Shown piece by piece: positions 9,673-19,918 of a stretch of 64,000 nucleotides of DNA; the stretch's first letter is position 1, and each line of letters begins with the position of its first letter. Under the pieces are notes generated by a model that saw only the letters and a list, made by a program, of their open reading frames with translations, did no database searches and was not told the origin of the DNA. Made by a program: the position numbers and the translations under genes. Location of the stretch: assembly GCF_007971525.1 (NCBI RefSeq), contig NZ_CP042437.1, positions 6,820,001 to 6,884,000 of the forward strand. Direction: 5' to 3'. The stretch is from Mucilaginibacter ginsenosidivorax (GTDB lineage Bacteria; Bacteroidota; Bacteroidia; Sphingobacteriales; Sphingobacteriaceae).

Positions 9673-11955
9673 ATGATCAAAAAGTTAATTTGCATTGCCT
9701 TTATTGTTACAGGCGGTGTATTCGTAAATGCTGCAAACGCGCAAAATAAAACTAACATTGGCGTAAAACCGCCGGTAATATGGGATGATAAACCCGCTAA
9801 AACCTGGATGACAGAAGCCTATCCAATGGGCAATGGCCGCTTCGGTGGGATGGTTTTTGGAGGTCTGGCACAAGAGCATATCCAGTTTAATGAAATAAGC
9901 CTGTGGACCGGTGATGAAGACGACACCGGGGCCTACCAGGCCTTTGGCGATATATTTGTCAACTTTAAAAACAAGGACACCACACAGGCTACACCTGCTA
10001 ATTATCGCAGGCAATTGGATATCAGTAAAGCAGTACAGCAAATAACTTATAGTGATAATGGTGTAGCCTTTAAACGGGAATACTTTTGCAGTTTTCCGGA
10101 TAAGGTGATGGTGTTGCATTATGCTGCCAATAAAAAGGGCGCTTACTCGGTTATTATCAGCCTCAAAGATGCACATGGTGCAAAAGTTTCCGGCACCACC
10201 AAATCTTTGGAATTTGAAGGCAAGCTGAATAATGGGCTGGCTTATAAAGCAGGTATTGAGGTGAAAATTACAGGCGGTACGGCGGTGGTTGAAAGCGATG
10301 GCAAAGGCGGTTCGCAACTTAATATCAGCAATGCCGATGGTTTTACCTTATTACTTTCGGCAGCTACCGATTACAGCAACAAGCGCGAACAGCACTGGCG
10401 TGGTGAAGCACCAGGTGTAAAGGTGAAACAAAGTCTGGATGCGGCATCTGCCAAAACATACGCGCAACTATTAAATAATCATATAAGCGATTATTCGGCA
10501 CTTTTTGGCCGGGTTGCCATAAACCTGGGTATAACACCACCACCGGATGCCGCCGAACCCACCTACAAGCGATTGATTAATTATAAAAAACAGGCCGACC
10601 CGGAACTGGAGGCATTGCTTTATCAATACGGGCGATATTTATTAATCAATTCGTCTCGTAAAGGCGGTTTGCCTGCAAACCTGCAGGGGCTTTGGAACGA
10701 GAGCAACAACCCGCCATGGCGAAGTGATTACCACTCCAATATCAACATCCAGATGAATTATTGGCTGGCCGAGCCAACCAACCTTTCGGAATGCCATATA
10801 CCATACCTTGATTATATCAACAGCATGCGCGAGGTTAAAAAGGTAAGTACACAAAAAGAGTATCCTGGTGTGCGCGGCTGGACAGTGAAAACCGAAAATG
10901 GCGTTTACGGCGGCGGGAGCTTTTTGTGGAATACTCCCGGTAGCGCCTGGTATGCCCAGGGTATTTGGGAGCATTATGCGTTTACCCAAGACAAAAGCTA
11001 CTTGCAAACTTTTGCCTACCCTATACTTAAAGAGATTGTGGAGTTTTGGGACGATCATTTAAAACGCCGCCCGGATGGCACCCTGGTTTCGCCATTGGGC
11101 TGGTCGCCCGAGCACGGGCCAACCGAGGATGGTGTAACTTATGACCAGGAGATTGTATATGATTTGTTCACCAATTATATATCGGCGGCAGATGTTTTAG
11201 GCGCCGATAAAACTTATCGCGATCATGTTGCCGATATGCGCGATCATTTGTTGAAGCCTAAAATTGGCAAATGGGGCCAATTACAAGAGTGGGAAACTGA
11301 TCGTGATGACCCTAAAGATACGCACCGTCACTCATCAAATTTGTTTGGCCTGCACCCCGGCAAACGCATAAGCACTATAAAAACCCCCGAATTGGCGCAA
11401 GCTGCCAAAGTTAGTCTGTTGGCGCGTGGCGATGTTTCAACCGGATGGTCAATGGCCTGGAAAATGAATTTTTGGGCACGACTGCAGGATGGCGATCATG
11501 CTTACAAAATCCTGAATAATTTTATTACGCTGGCAGGAGGGTCGGGTGTTGATTATAACAACGGCGGCGGTGTTTACTCTAATTTGCTATGCGCGCATCC
11601 CCCTTTCCAGATAGATGGCAATTTTGGCTATACGGCGGGTGTTACAGAAATGCTGCTCCAAAGCCAAACCGATGAAATTCAGCTTTTGCCGGCATTACCA
11701 AAAGCCTGGTTAAACGGCAGTGTGCATGGCCTTAAAACCCGTGGCGATTTTGAGATTACCGATATGGTATGGAAAAGTGGTAAAATTACCCGCATTGTAG
11801 TTAAATCGTTGGCTGGCGGGATGTGTAGCCTACGGTCGCCAAATAAATTGATGGCCGAAGGAAAAGAGATTCCCGGAGTTATGGTAAACAACGACTTTAA
11901 ATACCAGTTTAATTCAGTTGCCGGTAAAACGTATATTTTCAATGCGGGTAAATAA
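9673..11955 (+). CDS. GH95-family glycoside hydrolase (alpha-L-fucosidase type)
   Basis: Secreted enzyme expected to remove terminal alpha-1,2-linked L-fucose (or L-galactose) by inversion. It has a signal peptide (about 1-23, cleaved after NAANA), an N-terminal beta domain opening with AYPMGNGRFGGMVFGG, an (alpha/alpha)6 barrel and a C-terminal beta domain. Candidate catalytic residues match the family: the Asn pair in NINIQMNYW (N356/N358), the acid in WSPEHGP (E480) and the Asp in FQIDGNFG (D648). Length 760 aa is usual. The GH110 gene overlaps its end, so the two are translationally linked. Family is firm; linkage and sugar are inferred. Confidence 0.93.
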   Translation: MIKKLICIAFIVTGGVFVNAANAQNKTNIGVKPPVIWDDKPAKTWMTEAYPMGNGRFGGMVFGGLAQEHIQFNEISLWTGDEDDTGAYQAFGDIFVNFKNKDTTQATPANYRRQLDISKAVQQITYSDNGVAFKREYFCSFPDKVMVLHYAANKKGAYSVIISLKDAHGAKVSGTTKSLEFEGKLNNGLAYKAGIEVKITGGTAVVESDGKGGSQLNISNADGFTLLLSAATDYSNKREQHWRGEAPGVKVKQSLDAASAKTYAQLLNNHISDYSALFGRVAINLGITPPPDAAEPTYKRLINYKKQADPELEALLYQYGRYLLINSSRKGGLPANLQGLWNESNNPPWRSDYHSNINIQMNYWLAEPTNLSECHIPYLDYINSMREVKKVSTQKEYPGVRGWTVKTENGVYGGGSFLWNTPGSAWYAQGIWEHYAFTQDKSYLQTFAYPILKEIVEFWDDHLKRRPDGTLVSPLGWSPEHGPTEDGVTYDQEIVYDLFTNYISAADVLGADKTYRDHVADMRDHLLKPKIGKWGQLQEWETDRDDPKDTHRHSSNLFGLHPGKRISTIKTPELAQAAKVSLLARGDVSTGWSMAWKMNFWARLQDGDHAYKILNNFITLAGGSGVDYNNGGGVYSNLLCAHPPFQIDGNFGYTAGVTEMLLQSQTDEIQLLPALPKAWLNGSVHGLKTRGDFEITDMVWKSGKITRIVVKSLAGGMCSLRSPNKLMAEGKEIPGVMVNNDFKYQFNSVAGKTYIFNAGK

Positions 11956-13813
11956 TAGCAATCAATCCGGGTTTCGATACTTAATTTTTCTGTTAGCATT
12001 TTTGGCTATTCATATCGGTTTACCCTTGTATGCCGTAGCAAAATATCCTGACATCAGTAATCGTAAAGTATCGCCGGGTAATACTACGTATTATATGGAC
12101 GCTGAAAAAGGAAATGATGATAACTCAGGAGTAGATAAAAAACATTCCTGGAAAACCTTCAAGCAGGTTAACCGGCGGATCTTTTCGGCAGGAGACAGGA
12201 TAGTAATTACAGGACCTGCAGATTTCCGGGAATCGCTGTTCCTGGTAGCGCGCGGTAGTAATAAAAAACACGTTAAATTGGTATTTGAAAAAGGTACCTA
12301 TAATTTTTATCCGGAAGCAAGTTTTAAAAAGCAATTCTTTATATCAAATACCAATGATGATGCCTACACGCCAAAAGCTATTGCTATCTATATTGATAGT
12401 TCAAGCTATGTAGATATAGAAGCCGTGGGAGCGAAAATGCTGATGCGCGGGAAGATGATAGAAACCTGTATTGATCATAGTCATGATATCAAAATACATG
12501 GCGCCACGTATGATTATTACAGACCTACAGTATCAGAGTTAGAAGTGATAAAAACGGCAGATAATTTTGCCGATTTGAAAATTCATCCAGATTCAAAGTA
12601 TAGTATTAAAGATAGCCTGCTTACCTGGGAAGGAGAGGGTTGGGGGTATAATTCGATATCATTATGGCAGGTGCTCGACCCTGCAACAGGCCATCTTCAA
12701 CGCGTTGATATCAATATGGAGGGATTAAAATATGTGGCATCAGGTATAAATAATGTAAGGGTTTATTTTAAACGTAATCCCGGTTTTAAAGCCGGGCTTG
12801 TATATCAAAACAGGGATATTACAAGGGATTGCGCAGGAATTTTTTTAGTTAGGAGCAATAACCTGGTATTAAAAAACATCCATATCAATTTTATGCACGG
12901 CATGGGAGCGGTAAGCCAGTTTTGCCGGAATATTACCATCGATTCTGTTTTTGTAAAGCCGGCTGCGAACTCCGGGCGAACCTGCGCAGCCTGGGCCGAT
13001 ATTTTACATTTTTCGGGCTGTGTCGGTAAAATATCGATCATCAATTCCTGGTTGTCGGGTGCTAATGACGATGCCGTTAATGTGCATGGTACCTATTTGC
13101 GCATTATACAGCAACCGCAACCCAATCAGCTCCTTGTCCGGTTTATGCACAACCAAACTTTTGGTTTCGAAGCTTTTGTTAAGGGGGATAGTATCGCTTT
13201 TGTACATTCAAACAGCCTTTTGCAATATGGGGAAAGCATTGTATCAAAGGCGGTAAGGGTAAATGATAAAGACATACTGTTAACCCTTAAAGCGCCCTTA
13301 ACCGATACGATAATGCCAAATGATGTGGTAGAAAATATTACCTGGACACCTCGGGTATATATAAGTAATAATACCATCGAACGCATTCCCACAAGGGGGA
13401 TTTTGGTTACCACGCGTGGCAAAGCGGTAATAGAAAACAACATTTTTCGGCGTGTCAATAACAGCGCCATAGCCGTAGCCGACGATGCAGCAAGTTGGTA
13501 CGAATCGGGGATGGTTAAGAGCCTGGCTATCAGGAATAATAAATTCTATTTATGTGGCGGTCCCGTTGTGTTGGTATCGCCCGAAAATACTCAAAACAAC
13601 GTAATAAAAGTACACAACAATATTTTAGTGACGGGTAATGAATTTATTTTATTGCCAGCCACCGAGGCAGTTTATGCAAAAAGCACTGCTAATATCAGGG
13701 TGTTAAATAACAGCTTCAAAGTTACCAGTACGCCTGTTGCCAAAGCTGGCCTGATAAAATTTAAGGATTGTACAAATACACTGGTATTGCTTAATAGAAT
13801 TTATAACCGATAA
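11942..13813 (+). CDS. GH110-like parallel beta-helix glycosidase (alpha-1,3-galactosidase type)
   Basis: Predicted secreted right-handed beta-helix enzyme. The block SGANDDAVNVHGTYL with paired Asp376/Asp377 (numbered from this start), preceded by HFSGCVGK and MHGMGAVSQFC, is the pattern I recognise from GH110 enzymes that remove terminal alpha-1,3-galactose by inversion. The start at 11942 gives a 14-nt overlap with the GH95 gene and leads directly into a hydrophobic signal segment (about residues 11-33). An upstream ATG at 11918 would add eight residues. Other beta-helix families such as pectinase-like proteins are the alternative, but the double-Asp block favours GH110. Alpha-1,3-galactose and alpha-1,2-fucose removal together would fit a branched fucosyl-galactosyl glycan. 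Confidence 0.78.
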   Translation: MRVNNSNQSGFRYLIFLLAFLAIHIGLPLYAVAKYPDISNRKVSPGNTTYYMDAEKGNDDNSGVDKKHSWKTFKQVNRRIFSAGDRIVITGPADFRESLFLVARGSNKKHVKLVFEKGTYNFYPEASFKKQFFISNTNDDAYTPKAIAIYIDSSSYVDIEAVGAKMLMRGKMIETCIDHSHDIKIHGATYDYYRPTVSELEVIKTADNFADLKIHPDSKYSIKDSLLTWEGEGWGYNSISLWQVLDPATGHLQRVDINMEGLKYVASGINNVRVYFKRNPGFKAGLVYQNRDITRDCAGIFLVRSNNLVLKNIHINFMHGMGAVSQFCRNITIDSVFVKPAANSGRTCAAWADILHFSGCVGKISIINSWLSGANDDAVNVHGTYLRIIQQPQPNQLLVRFMHNQTFGFEAFVKGDSIAFVHSNSLLQYGESIVSKAVRVNDKDILLTLKAPLTDTIMPNDVVENITWTPRVYISNNTIERIPTRGILVTTRGKAVIENNIFRRVNNSAIAVADDAASWYESGMVKSLAIRNNKFYLCGGPVVLVSPENTQNNVIKVHNNILVTGNEFILLPATEAVYAKSTANIRVLNNSFKVTSTPVAKAGLIKFKDCTNTLVLLNRIYNR

Positions 13814-14154
13814 AGAACGGTAGAAACATATAGGTGTTTTCTCCATGTCTGGATAACAAAATTGATACAATTACCTTTAGGTTTAATCATTTGCAGTTGT
13901 TTTTTTGTGCGGTAGTTGCTGATGAAACGGTGTTGAGTGATTTTGGAGTAATATACATATCTAACTCCATGATTTCAGTGGATTGTCCATCGTTTTAAAA
14001 GGTTTATCCATTTTTTGAAAAGTAATTAGCTGATACATTTACCCTAACCAATAATAACACAATCGGGTAGATGCTGCATTTTTTAATACATGTACATTGC
14101 CGTAATACGGCCTATTTAAAAATACTTTATTCACTAAAATAGCAAGGCTCGCAA
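13814..14154. other. 341-bp intergenic region, probable promoter region
   Basis: No coding frame or strong hairpin is visible. TTTG at 14014-14017 followed after 16 nt by TACATTTA (14034-14041) loosely resembles the Bacteroidota promoter pattern TTTG-N19-TAnnTTTG, but the spacing is short. It may start a second transcript for the downstream esterase. Confidence 0.35.
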
Positions 14155-14187
14155 ATGCCTTTGCCCGAAATTGAAATGTTAAAGCCA

Positions 14188-16122
14188 ATGTCAAAATTTA
14201 AACACGCTGTTATCTTATTGTCGTTACTAACTGCTTTTATTGGTGTCCATGCGCAAAGCAAGACCAGTTTATGGAAGGGCTTTGAGAGAGTACAACTAAA
14301 ATTTGCCGATAAGGATGCTTACTATGTTAAGCCAACGCACCCGCTGCCTGGTAATCCCTGGGTTTGGCGCACATCTTTTCCCGACTGGCATACCGAAATT
14401 GACAGCATTTTGCTTGCAAAAGGGTTTTACATAGCCTTTATCAATGTCGATAACCAGTATGGTGCACCATCGGCAATGAGTTTTTATGATGTGTTTTATA
14501 CCTATTTAACCACGCAACTTGCCTTTGCACCAAAGGTGGCCCTCGAGGCGGTAAGCAGGGGAGGCCTTTATGCTTATGCCTGGGCCAAACGCAACCCCGA
14601 TAAAGTGACCTGTATTTATGCAGAAACGCCGGTTTGTGATATTAAAAGCTGGCCAGGTGGAAAACTTAAGGGCCCCGGAGACGCCAGTGCCTGGAATGAG
14701 CTAAAACAGGTTTATCATTTTACCGAAGAACAGGCCATAGCCTACAACGATAACCCGATTGATAACCTGGAAGGCCTGGCCTCATTCCGTGTACCTATTT
14801 TACATACCATAGGGCTCGAGGATAAGCTCGCCCCGCCTGCCGAGAATAGTGATGTGCTGGCCAAACGCTATATTGCTTTAGGTGGCCCCATTAGTATCCA
14901 TCCCATAACACAGGGGCCAATGGAGTTACAAGGGCATCATTTTACGGTAGATCGCCCGGCTTACTATGCCCAATTTATATACAATAACTCGTACCCGGTA
15001 CAAAGAATACTGCCTTATACAGATTATATCAAAAAAGCAGGCGGCTTAAATAATTTTTACTACGCTGCTACAGTAAATAAAAAAGCTACCGTTTCTTTTT
15101 TGGGCGGATCGATCACTTTTAATCCCGGCTGGCGCGATAAGATTTGCAAATACCTCAGGGAAACTTATCCCGAAACGGATTTTCATTTTATAGCAGCCGG
15201 TATCCCGTCCTTAGGCAGTTTACCGCATGCGTTCAGGTTACAAAGAGATATACTTGATTCGGGTAAAACCGATCTGCTGTTTGTAGAGGCCGCTGTAAAC
15301 GATAGGGGCACCGATAGTACTACGCAGGTTCGGGCGTTAGAAGGCATTGTAAGGCATGCAAAAATGAACAACCCCATGATGGATGTTATTATGATGGCCT
15401 TTGTTGACCCTCAGAAAATAGAAAGCTATGCTAAAGGGAAAGTATCGCCCGAACTGTTGAATCATCAACGGGTAGCTACCCACTACAATTTGCCCTATGT
15501 AAACCTGGCATTGGAAGTTAACGATAAAATAAAAAATAAGGAGTTAACCTGGGCCGATGATTTTAAAGATATCCACCCCTGGTATCATGGGCAGGAGCTT
15601 TACTTTGAAACAATTAAAGCTCTGTTGCAGGCCGGCGTTGCTGCAAATTACAAACAACCTGTTAAAGCTGTTTTGCCTAAACCAATTGATAAGGCCAGCT
15701 ATAATAATGGCAGTTATTATAATATTACTAACGCCAGGCTGGATAAAGGATGGGCTATTGATGCTAAATGGAATCCCAGGGATGGCCTGTCAACCCGCCC
15801 GGGGTTTGTTGATGTGCCTATGCTACAAGCTACAGAACCGGGTAGCGAATTAAGCCTACCATTCAAAGGCACAGCTGTTGGTGTTGCAGTAGTGGCCGGG
15901 CCCGACGCCGGTATTGTATCTTATTCCATTGATGGTGGTGCCTATAAAGATCTTGACTTGTTGACTGAATTTTATAGCTGGATTCACCTGGGCGTTTACC
16001 ACATGCTGGGCGATAACCTTATTAATGGCAGCCATACGTTGAAAATTAAAATAAGCGACAAAAAGAACAACTTAAGTAAAGGTCATGCCTGTCGTATTGT
16101 TAACTTTTTTGTAAATAAATGA
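14188..16122 (+). CDS. Two-domain esterase: alpha/beta hydrolase fused to SGNH/GDSL hydrolase
   Basis: Secreted protein with two putative esterase domains, likely removing acyl groups that block the glycosidases. Starting at 14188 gives a clean signal peptide (MSKFKHAVILLSLL to VHAQ); ATGs at 14155 and 14176 are alternatives. Domain 1 (about 30-280) is an alpha/beta hydrolase with nucleophile Ser123 in AVSRGG, an acid in GLEDKL and a His in LQGHHF. Domain 2 (about 290-480) is SGNH: block I LGGSIT (Ser308), block II AAGIPSLG, block III EAAVND and block V KDIHPW (Asp461, His463). The Asp is two, not three, residues before the His, a departure from the usual DxxH. A C-terminal beta-sandwich (about 510-640) may bind carbohydrate. 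Acetyl ester is the likeliest bond, by inference. Confidence 0.82.
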   Translation: MSKFKHAVILLSLLTAFIGVHAQSKTSLWKGFERVQLKFADKDAYYVKPTHPLPGNPWVWRTSFPDWHTEIDSILLAKGFYIAFINVDNQYGAPSAMSFYDVFYTYLTTQLAFAPKVALEAVSRGGLYAYAWAKRNPDKVTCIYAETPVCDIKSWPGGKLKGPGDASAWNELKQVYHFTEEQAIAYNDNPIDNLEGLASFRVPILHTIGLEDKLAPPAENSDVLAKRYIALGGPISIHPITQGPMELQGHHFTVDRPAYYAQFIYNNSYPVQRILPYTDYIKKAGGLNNFYYAATVNKKATVSFLGGSITFNPGWRDKICKYLRETYPETDFHFIAAGIPSLGSLPHAFRLQRDILDSGKTDLLFVEAAVNDRGTDSTTQVRALEGIVRHAKMNNPMMDVIMMAFVDPQKIESYAKGKVSPELLNHQRVATHYNLPYVNLALEVNDKIKNKELTWADDFKDIHPWYHGQELYFETIKALLQAGVAANYKQPVKAVLPKPIDKASYNNGSYYNITNARLDKGWAIDAKWNPRDGLSTRPGFVDVPMLQATEPGSELSLPFKGTAVGVAVVAGPDAGIVSYSIDGGAYKDLDLLTEFYSWIHLGVYHMLGDNLINGSHTLKIKISDKKNNLSKGHACRIVNFFVNK

Positions 16123-16236
16123 GTGAGTGGTTGATTGGGTTGAATGAGTGAGTAGTTTTTAAAGCCAAACTAACCTAATCCAACTCAATCAAAGTAATCT
16201 AATCCAATCTAACCAAAAAAATAATTAAACTATACT

Positions 16237-17550
16237 ATGAAAAGAAAAGCAGGACTATTGGGAGTCCTTTTATTAAGTACCTGTTTAGCTATAGCGCAGC
16301 AGGCAACAAGTTCAATTCCGGTTAAAACTCCTAAGGCGGTTATGGATCGGTTTATGGATAAGCGTTTTGGTATGTTTATTCATTTTGGCCCGGTAACCCA
16401 ACGCGGTACCGAAATTGGCTGGAGCCGTAACGACCAGGTGCCCGAGGAGGACTACGATAACTTATACCACGAGTTTAACCCTAAATTATTTAATGCCGAT
16501 GAATGGGTAAAAGCCGCAAAAGATGCCGGGATGAAATACCTTGTTATTACGGCCAAGCATCACGATGGCTTCCTGTTGTGGCCAAGCGCTTTCTCAGATT
16601 ATAATATCTCAAAATCGCCGTTTAAAAGAGATATTGTAGGTGAATTGGAAAAAGCTTGTAAAAAACAAGGCATCACTTTTTGTATTTATTGTACCGTTTT
16701 AGATTGGCACGATAAAGATTACCCGATAGATAACCCGCACCATCCCGAAATAAATGCCCGCAAAGGTGATATGACTGCATTTAAAACCCGGATGAAAAAT
16801 GAGCTTAAAGAAGTGATAACCAAATATCACCCCTTTATGCTTTGGTTCGATGGCTATTGGGAAGCCCCATGGACAACGGCCGATGGTCAGGAAATCTACA
16901 ACTACATCAAAAGCGTTGATGTTAACGTAATTACCAATAATCGCCTGGGTAAGATAAGCGAAAAATTGGGCGGTGATGCGGTTGGCGATTTTTTAACACC
17001 GGAACAAACCATAGGCAAACTTAATATGGATGAGCCGTGGGAAAGTTGCATTACCATTTGCAACCAATGGGCCTGGAAACCAAACGATGGGATGAAATCA
17101 TTAAAACAGTGCATCCAAACTTTGGTAACATCGGCATCGGGTAATGGTAACCTGTTATTTAACGTCGGTCCGGCGATGGATGGCCACATGGAAGCCCGGC
17201 AGGTAGCCCGCTTAAAAGAAATGGGGGCCTGGCTAAAGCAAAATGGCGAGGCAATTTACGGTACAAAAGGTGGTCCGTATGTGCCGACAGCCGAATACGG
17301 TGCGACCCGTTTAGGGAACAAAATCTATATCAACGTTTTTCAACGTAAGGATAGCACGTTAAATATTCCATTACTGCCCAATACCAAAATCCTGAAATCT
17401 TATTTTCTGAATGGTAACGCCGTTGCCATCCGGTCGGATAGTAAAGGCTATAAAATAGAGTTGCCTGCCACTTTACCTGATGAAAATTGCTCGGTAATTG
17501 TGTTGGAAGTTGATGTTAACGCTATGGATATTCCTGTAATAAAATCATAA
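16237..17550 (+). CDS. GH29-family alpha-L-fucosidase
   Basis: Retaining exo-alpha-L-fucosidase, probably periplasmic. A signal peptide covers residues 1-20 (LSTCLAIAQ). The TIM barrel shows FGMFIHFGP, YLVITAKHHDGFLLW and the nucleophile block LWFDGYWE, making Asp205 the candidate nucleophile. NGNLLFNVGP near residue 310 is a usual end to the barrel. Only a short C-terminal beta part follows; the 437 aa length is compact for GH29. The gene ends 9 nt before the second GH95 gene, so the two share a transcript. A short T/A-biased stretch with imperfect inverted repeats (16120-16215) precedes it. Confidence 0.94.
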   Translation: MKRKAGLLGVLLLSTCLAIAQQATSSIPVKTPKAVMDRFMDKRFGMFIHFGPVTQRGTEIGWSRNDQVPEEDYDNLYHEFNPKLFNADEWVKAAKDAGMKYLVITAKHHDGFLLWPSAFSDYNISKSPFKRDIVGELEKACKKQGITFCIYCTVLDWHDKDYPIDNPHHPEINARKGDMTAFKTRMKNELKEVITKYHPFMLWFDGYWEAPWTTADGQEIYNYIKSVDVNVITNNRLGKISEKLGGDAVGDFLTPEQTIGKLNMDEPWESCITICNQWAWKPNDGMKSLKQCIQTLVTSASGNGNLLFNVGPAMDGHMEARQVARLKEMGAWLKQNGEAIYGTKGGPYVPTAEYGATRLGNKIYINVFQRKDSTLNIPLLPNTKILKSYFLNGNAVAIRSDSKGYKIELPATLPDENCSVIVLEVDVNAMDIPVIKS

Positions 17551-17559
17551 CCAAACTAA

Positions 17560-19896
17560 ATGAATTTTAAAAAATATATACCCGCTGCAGCTGCTTTTTT
17601 ATTGCTGTCGACGGTTTCAATCGCCCAGAAAAAGGCGCTTAATTTACATTATGATAAGCCTGCATCGCGCTGGGAAGAGACTCTTGCCCTGGGCAACGGC
17701 CGTTTAGGCATGATGCCGGATGGGGGAGTGAGTGATGAAAAAATTGTACTTAATGACATAACACTTTGGTCGGGTTCCGTGCAGGACGCCAATAATTATG
17801 ACGCCTATAAAAAATTGCCCGAGATAAAGGCATTGCTATTAGCCGGCAAAAACGTGGAAGCGCAGGCCCTGATAGATAAAGATTTTGTATGCAAAGGCCC
17901 CGGATCGGGAGGCAAACAATGGGGTTGTTTTCAAACTCTTGGCGATTTAAACCTTAAGTTTGATTATAATGGTGCCGATGCTTCGAAATTTACCAACTAT
18001 CAGCGTGAATTGTCGCTGGATAACGCTATTGCTAAAAGTATTTATACTGTTAACGGCGTAACCTATAAACGGGAGTATTTTACCAGTTTTGGCAATGATG
18101 TGGATGTGATTAAGCTTAGCGCCGATAAGCCCGGCAAGCTGAATTTTAGTATTGGTATTAGCCGACCGGAGCGGTCAAAAACCACCACAATTGGTAATAC
18201 GCTGCAAATGGAAGGCCGGTTGGATAACGGTACCGATGGTAACGGCATGCAATACATAGCCAATGTTAAAGCCAGGCTTACCGGGGGGACTTTAACCTCC
18301 ACAGATAATAGCCTGGTTATCAAAAATGCTACCGAGGTTATTATCTACATTTCGGCAACTACCGATTTTAAAAGTCCCAATTTTAAGACTAAAATGGCTA
18401 AGAATTTAACTGATGCTATGCTAAGGCCGTACGCGGCAGAAAAGCAGGAGCATATCAGCATGTTTCAAAAGCTGTTTAACCGGGTAAGTATCAATTTAGG
18501 CGATGATAACTCGGCAGAGGCCACCGATCAGCGGCTCATTAGCTTCCATAAAGCGCCTGCCAACGATAAAGGTTTGCCAGTTTTGTTTTATCAATTTGGG
18601 CGCTATTTAAGTATTTGCAGCACAAGGGTAGGCTTGTTGCCGCCCAATTTACAAGGGCTTTGGGCCAACGAAGTTCATACCCCCTGGAATGGCGATTACC
18701 ACCTGGATGTAAATGTTCAAATGAACCATTTTCCGGTCGAAGTTTCTAACCTGTCTGAGCTAAACCTGCCATTGGTTGAACTGGTGCGCGGTATGGTGAA
18801 AAACGGTGAGCGTACAGCTAAGGCTTACTACAATGCTGATGGTTGGGTTGCCCACGTAATAACCAATGTTTGGGGATGGACTGAGCCCGGCGAAAGCGCT
18901 TCATGGGGCGTAACCAAAGCTGGCTCGGGCTGGCTGTGCAGTAACATCTGGGATCATTATGCTTTTACAAATGACAAAAGCTATCTGAAAAGTATTTACC
19001 CCATTTTGAAAGGCTCGGCACAGTTTTACAACAGCATATTGGTAAAAGACCCTAAAAGCGGTTATATGGTAACTGCGCCGTCATCATCGCCCGAAAATAG
19101 CTTTATGATGCCCGATGGCAGCGGCAATCACGCCAGCATTTGCATCGGTGCAACTATCGATAACCAGATTATGCGCGAGTTGTTCGCCAATGTAATTACC
19201 GCGTCAGAAACTTTAGGTATTGATGCCGCTTTCCGTGCCCAATTAAAAAAACGATTAACAGAAATTCCCCCTGCCGGTATCATCAGCAAAGATGGCCGCA
19301 TACAGGAGTGGCTGGAAGATTATAAGGAAACCGAGCCACAGCACAGGCATATTTCGCATCTGTATGGTATTTACCCCGCATCCGAAATTACAGCAGACGG
19401 CACACCCGACCTGGCAGCCGCAGCTAAGAAAACGTTGGATGTACGCGGAGACGATGGCCCAAGCTGGTCTATCGCCTACAAACTCTTATTCTGGGCAAGG
19501 CTGCACGATGGTAACCGGGCCTATAAACTATTCACCGAGATCATGAAACCGACTACAAGTACAGGCATAAATTACGGTGCAGGGGGCGGTATTTATCCAA
19601 ATCTCTTGTCGGCGGGGCCGCCGTTTCAAATTGATGGAAATTTTGGCACTACAGCAGGTATTGCCGAAATGCTGATCCAAAGCCATGAAGGTTACATCAA
19701 CCTGATCCCGGCTATTCCTGACAGCTGGAAAGCGTCGGGTGATGTGAAGGGATTACGTGCCCGCGGCAATTTTACCGTTGATTTTAAATGGAAGGATGGT
19801 AAAGTCATTAGCTACCGCGTTACATCAACCACGCCGCGTAAGGTGAAAGTAAAGGTTAACGGGGTAATGAAAGAAGTGATGGCGCAAAAGGTGTAA
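17560..19896 (+). CDS. GH95-family glycoside hydrolase, second copy
   Basis: A second secreted GH95 enzyme (signal peptide about 1-22, SIAQ), only a distant paralogue of the first. It has the N-terminal ALGNGRLGMM block, (alpha/alpha)6 barrel and FQIDGNFG motif. Candidate catalytic residues are Glu512 in SSSPENSF and Asp692. Where the first copy has N-x-N, this one has D-x-N (Asp383/Asn385 in DVNVQMNHF), so the water-activating pair differs and the two may cut different sugars or linkages (alpha-L-Fuc or alpha-L-Gal). Length 778 aa is normal. A palindromic repeat lies directly downstream. Confidence 0.92.
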   Translation: MNFKKYIPAAAAFLLLSTVSIAQKKALNLHYDKPASRWEETLALGNGRLGMMPDGGVSDEKIVLNDITLWSGSVQDANNYDAYKKLPEIKALLLAGKNVEAQALIDKDFVCKGPGSGGKQWGCFQTLGDLNLKFDYNGADASKFTNYQRELSLDNAIAKSIYTVNGVTYKREYFTSFGNDVDVIKLSADKPGKLNFSIGISRPERSKTTTIGNTLQMEGRLDNGTDGNGMQYIANVKARLTGGTLTSTDNSLVIKNATEVIIYISATTDFKSPNFKTKMAKNLTDAMLRPYAAEKQEHISMFQKLFNRVSINLGDDNSAEATDQRLISFHKAPANDKGLPVLFYQFGRYLSICSTRVGLLPPNLQGLWANEVHTPWNGDYHLDVNVQMNHFPVEVSNLSELNLPLVELVRGMVKNGERTAKAYYNADGWVAHVITNVWGWTEPGESASWGVTKAGSGWLCSNIWDHYAFTNDKSYLKSIYPILKGSAQFYNSILVKDPKSGYMVTAPSSSPENSFMMPDGSGNHASICIGATIDNQIMRELFANVITASETLGIDAAFRAQLKKRLTEIPPAGIISKDGRIQEWLEDYKETEPQHRHISHLYGIYPASEITADGTPDLAAAAKKTLDVRGDDGPSWSIAYKLLFWARLHDGNRAYKLFTEIMKPTTSTGINYGAGGGIYPNLLSAGPPFQIDGNFGTTAGIAEMLIQSHEGYINLIPAIPDSWKASGDVKGLRARGNFTVDFKWKDGKVISYRVTSTTPRKVKVKVNGVMKEVMAQKV

Positions 19897-19918
19897 GTAA
19901 ATCAATGTGCTAAACTAT

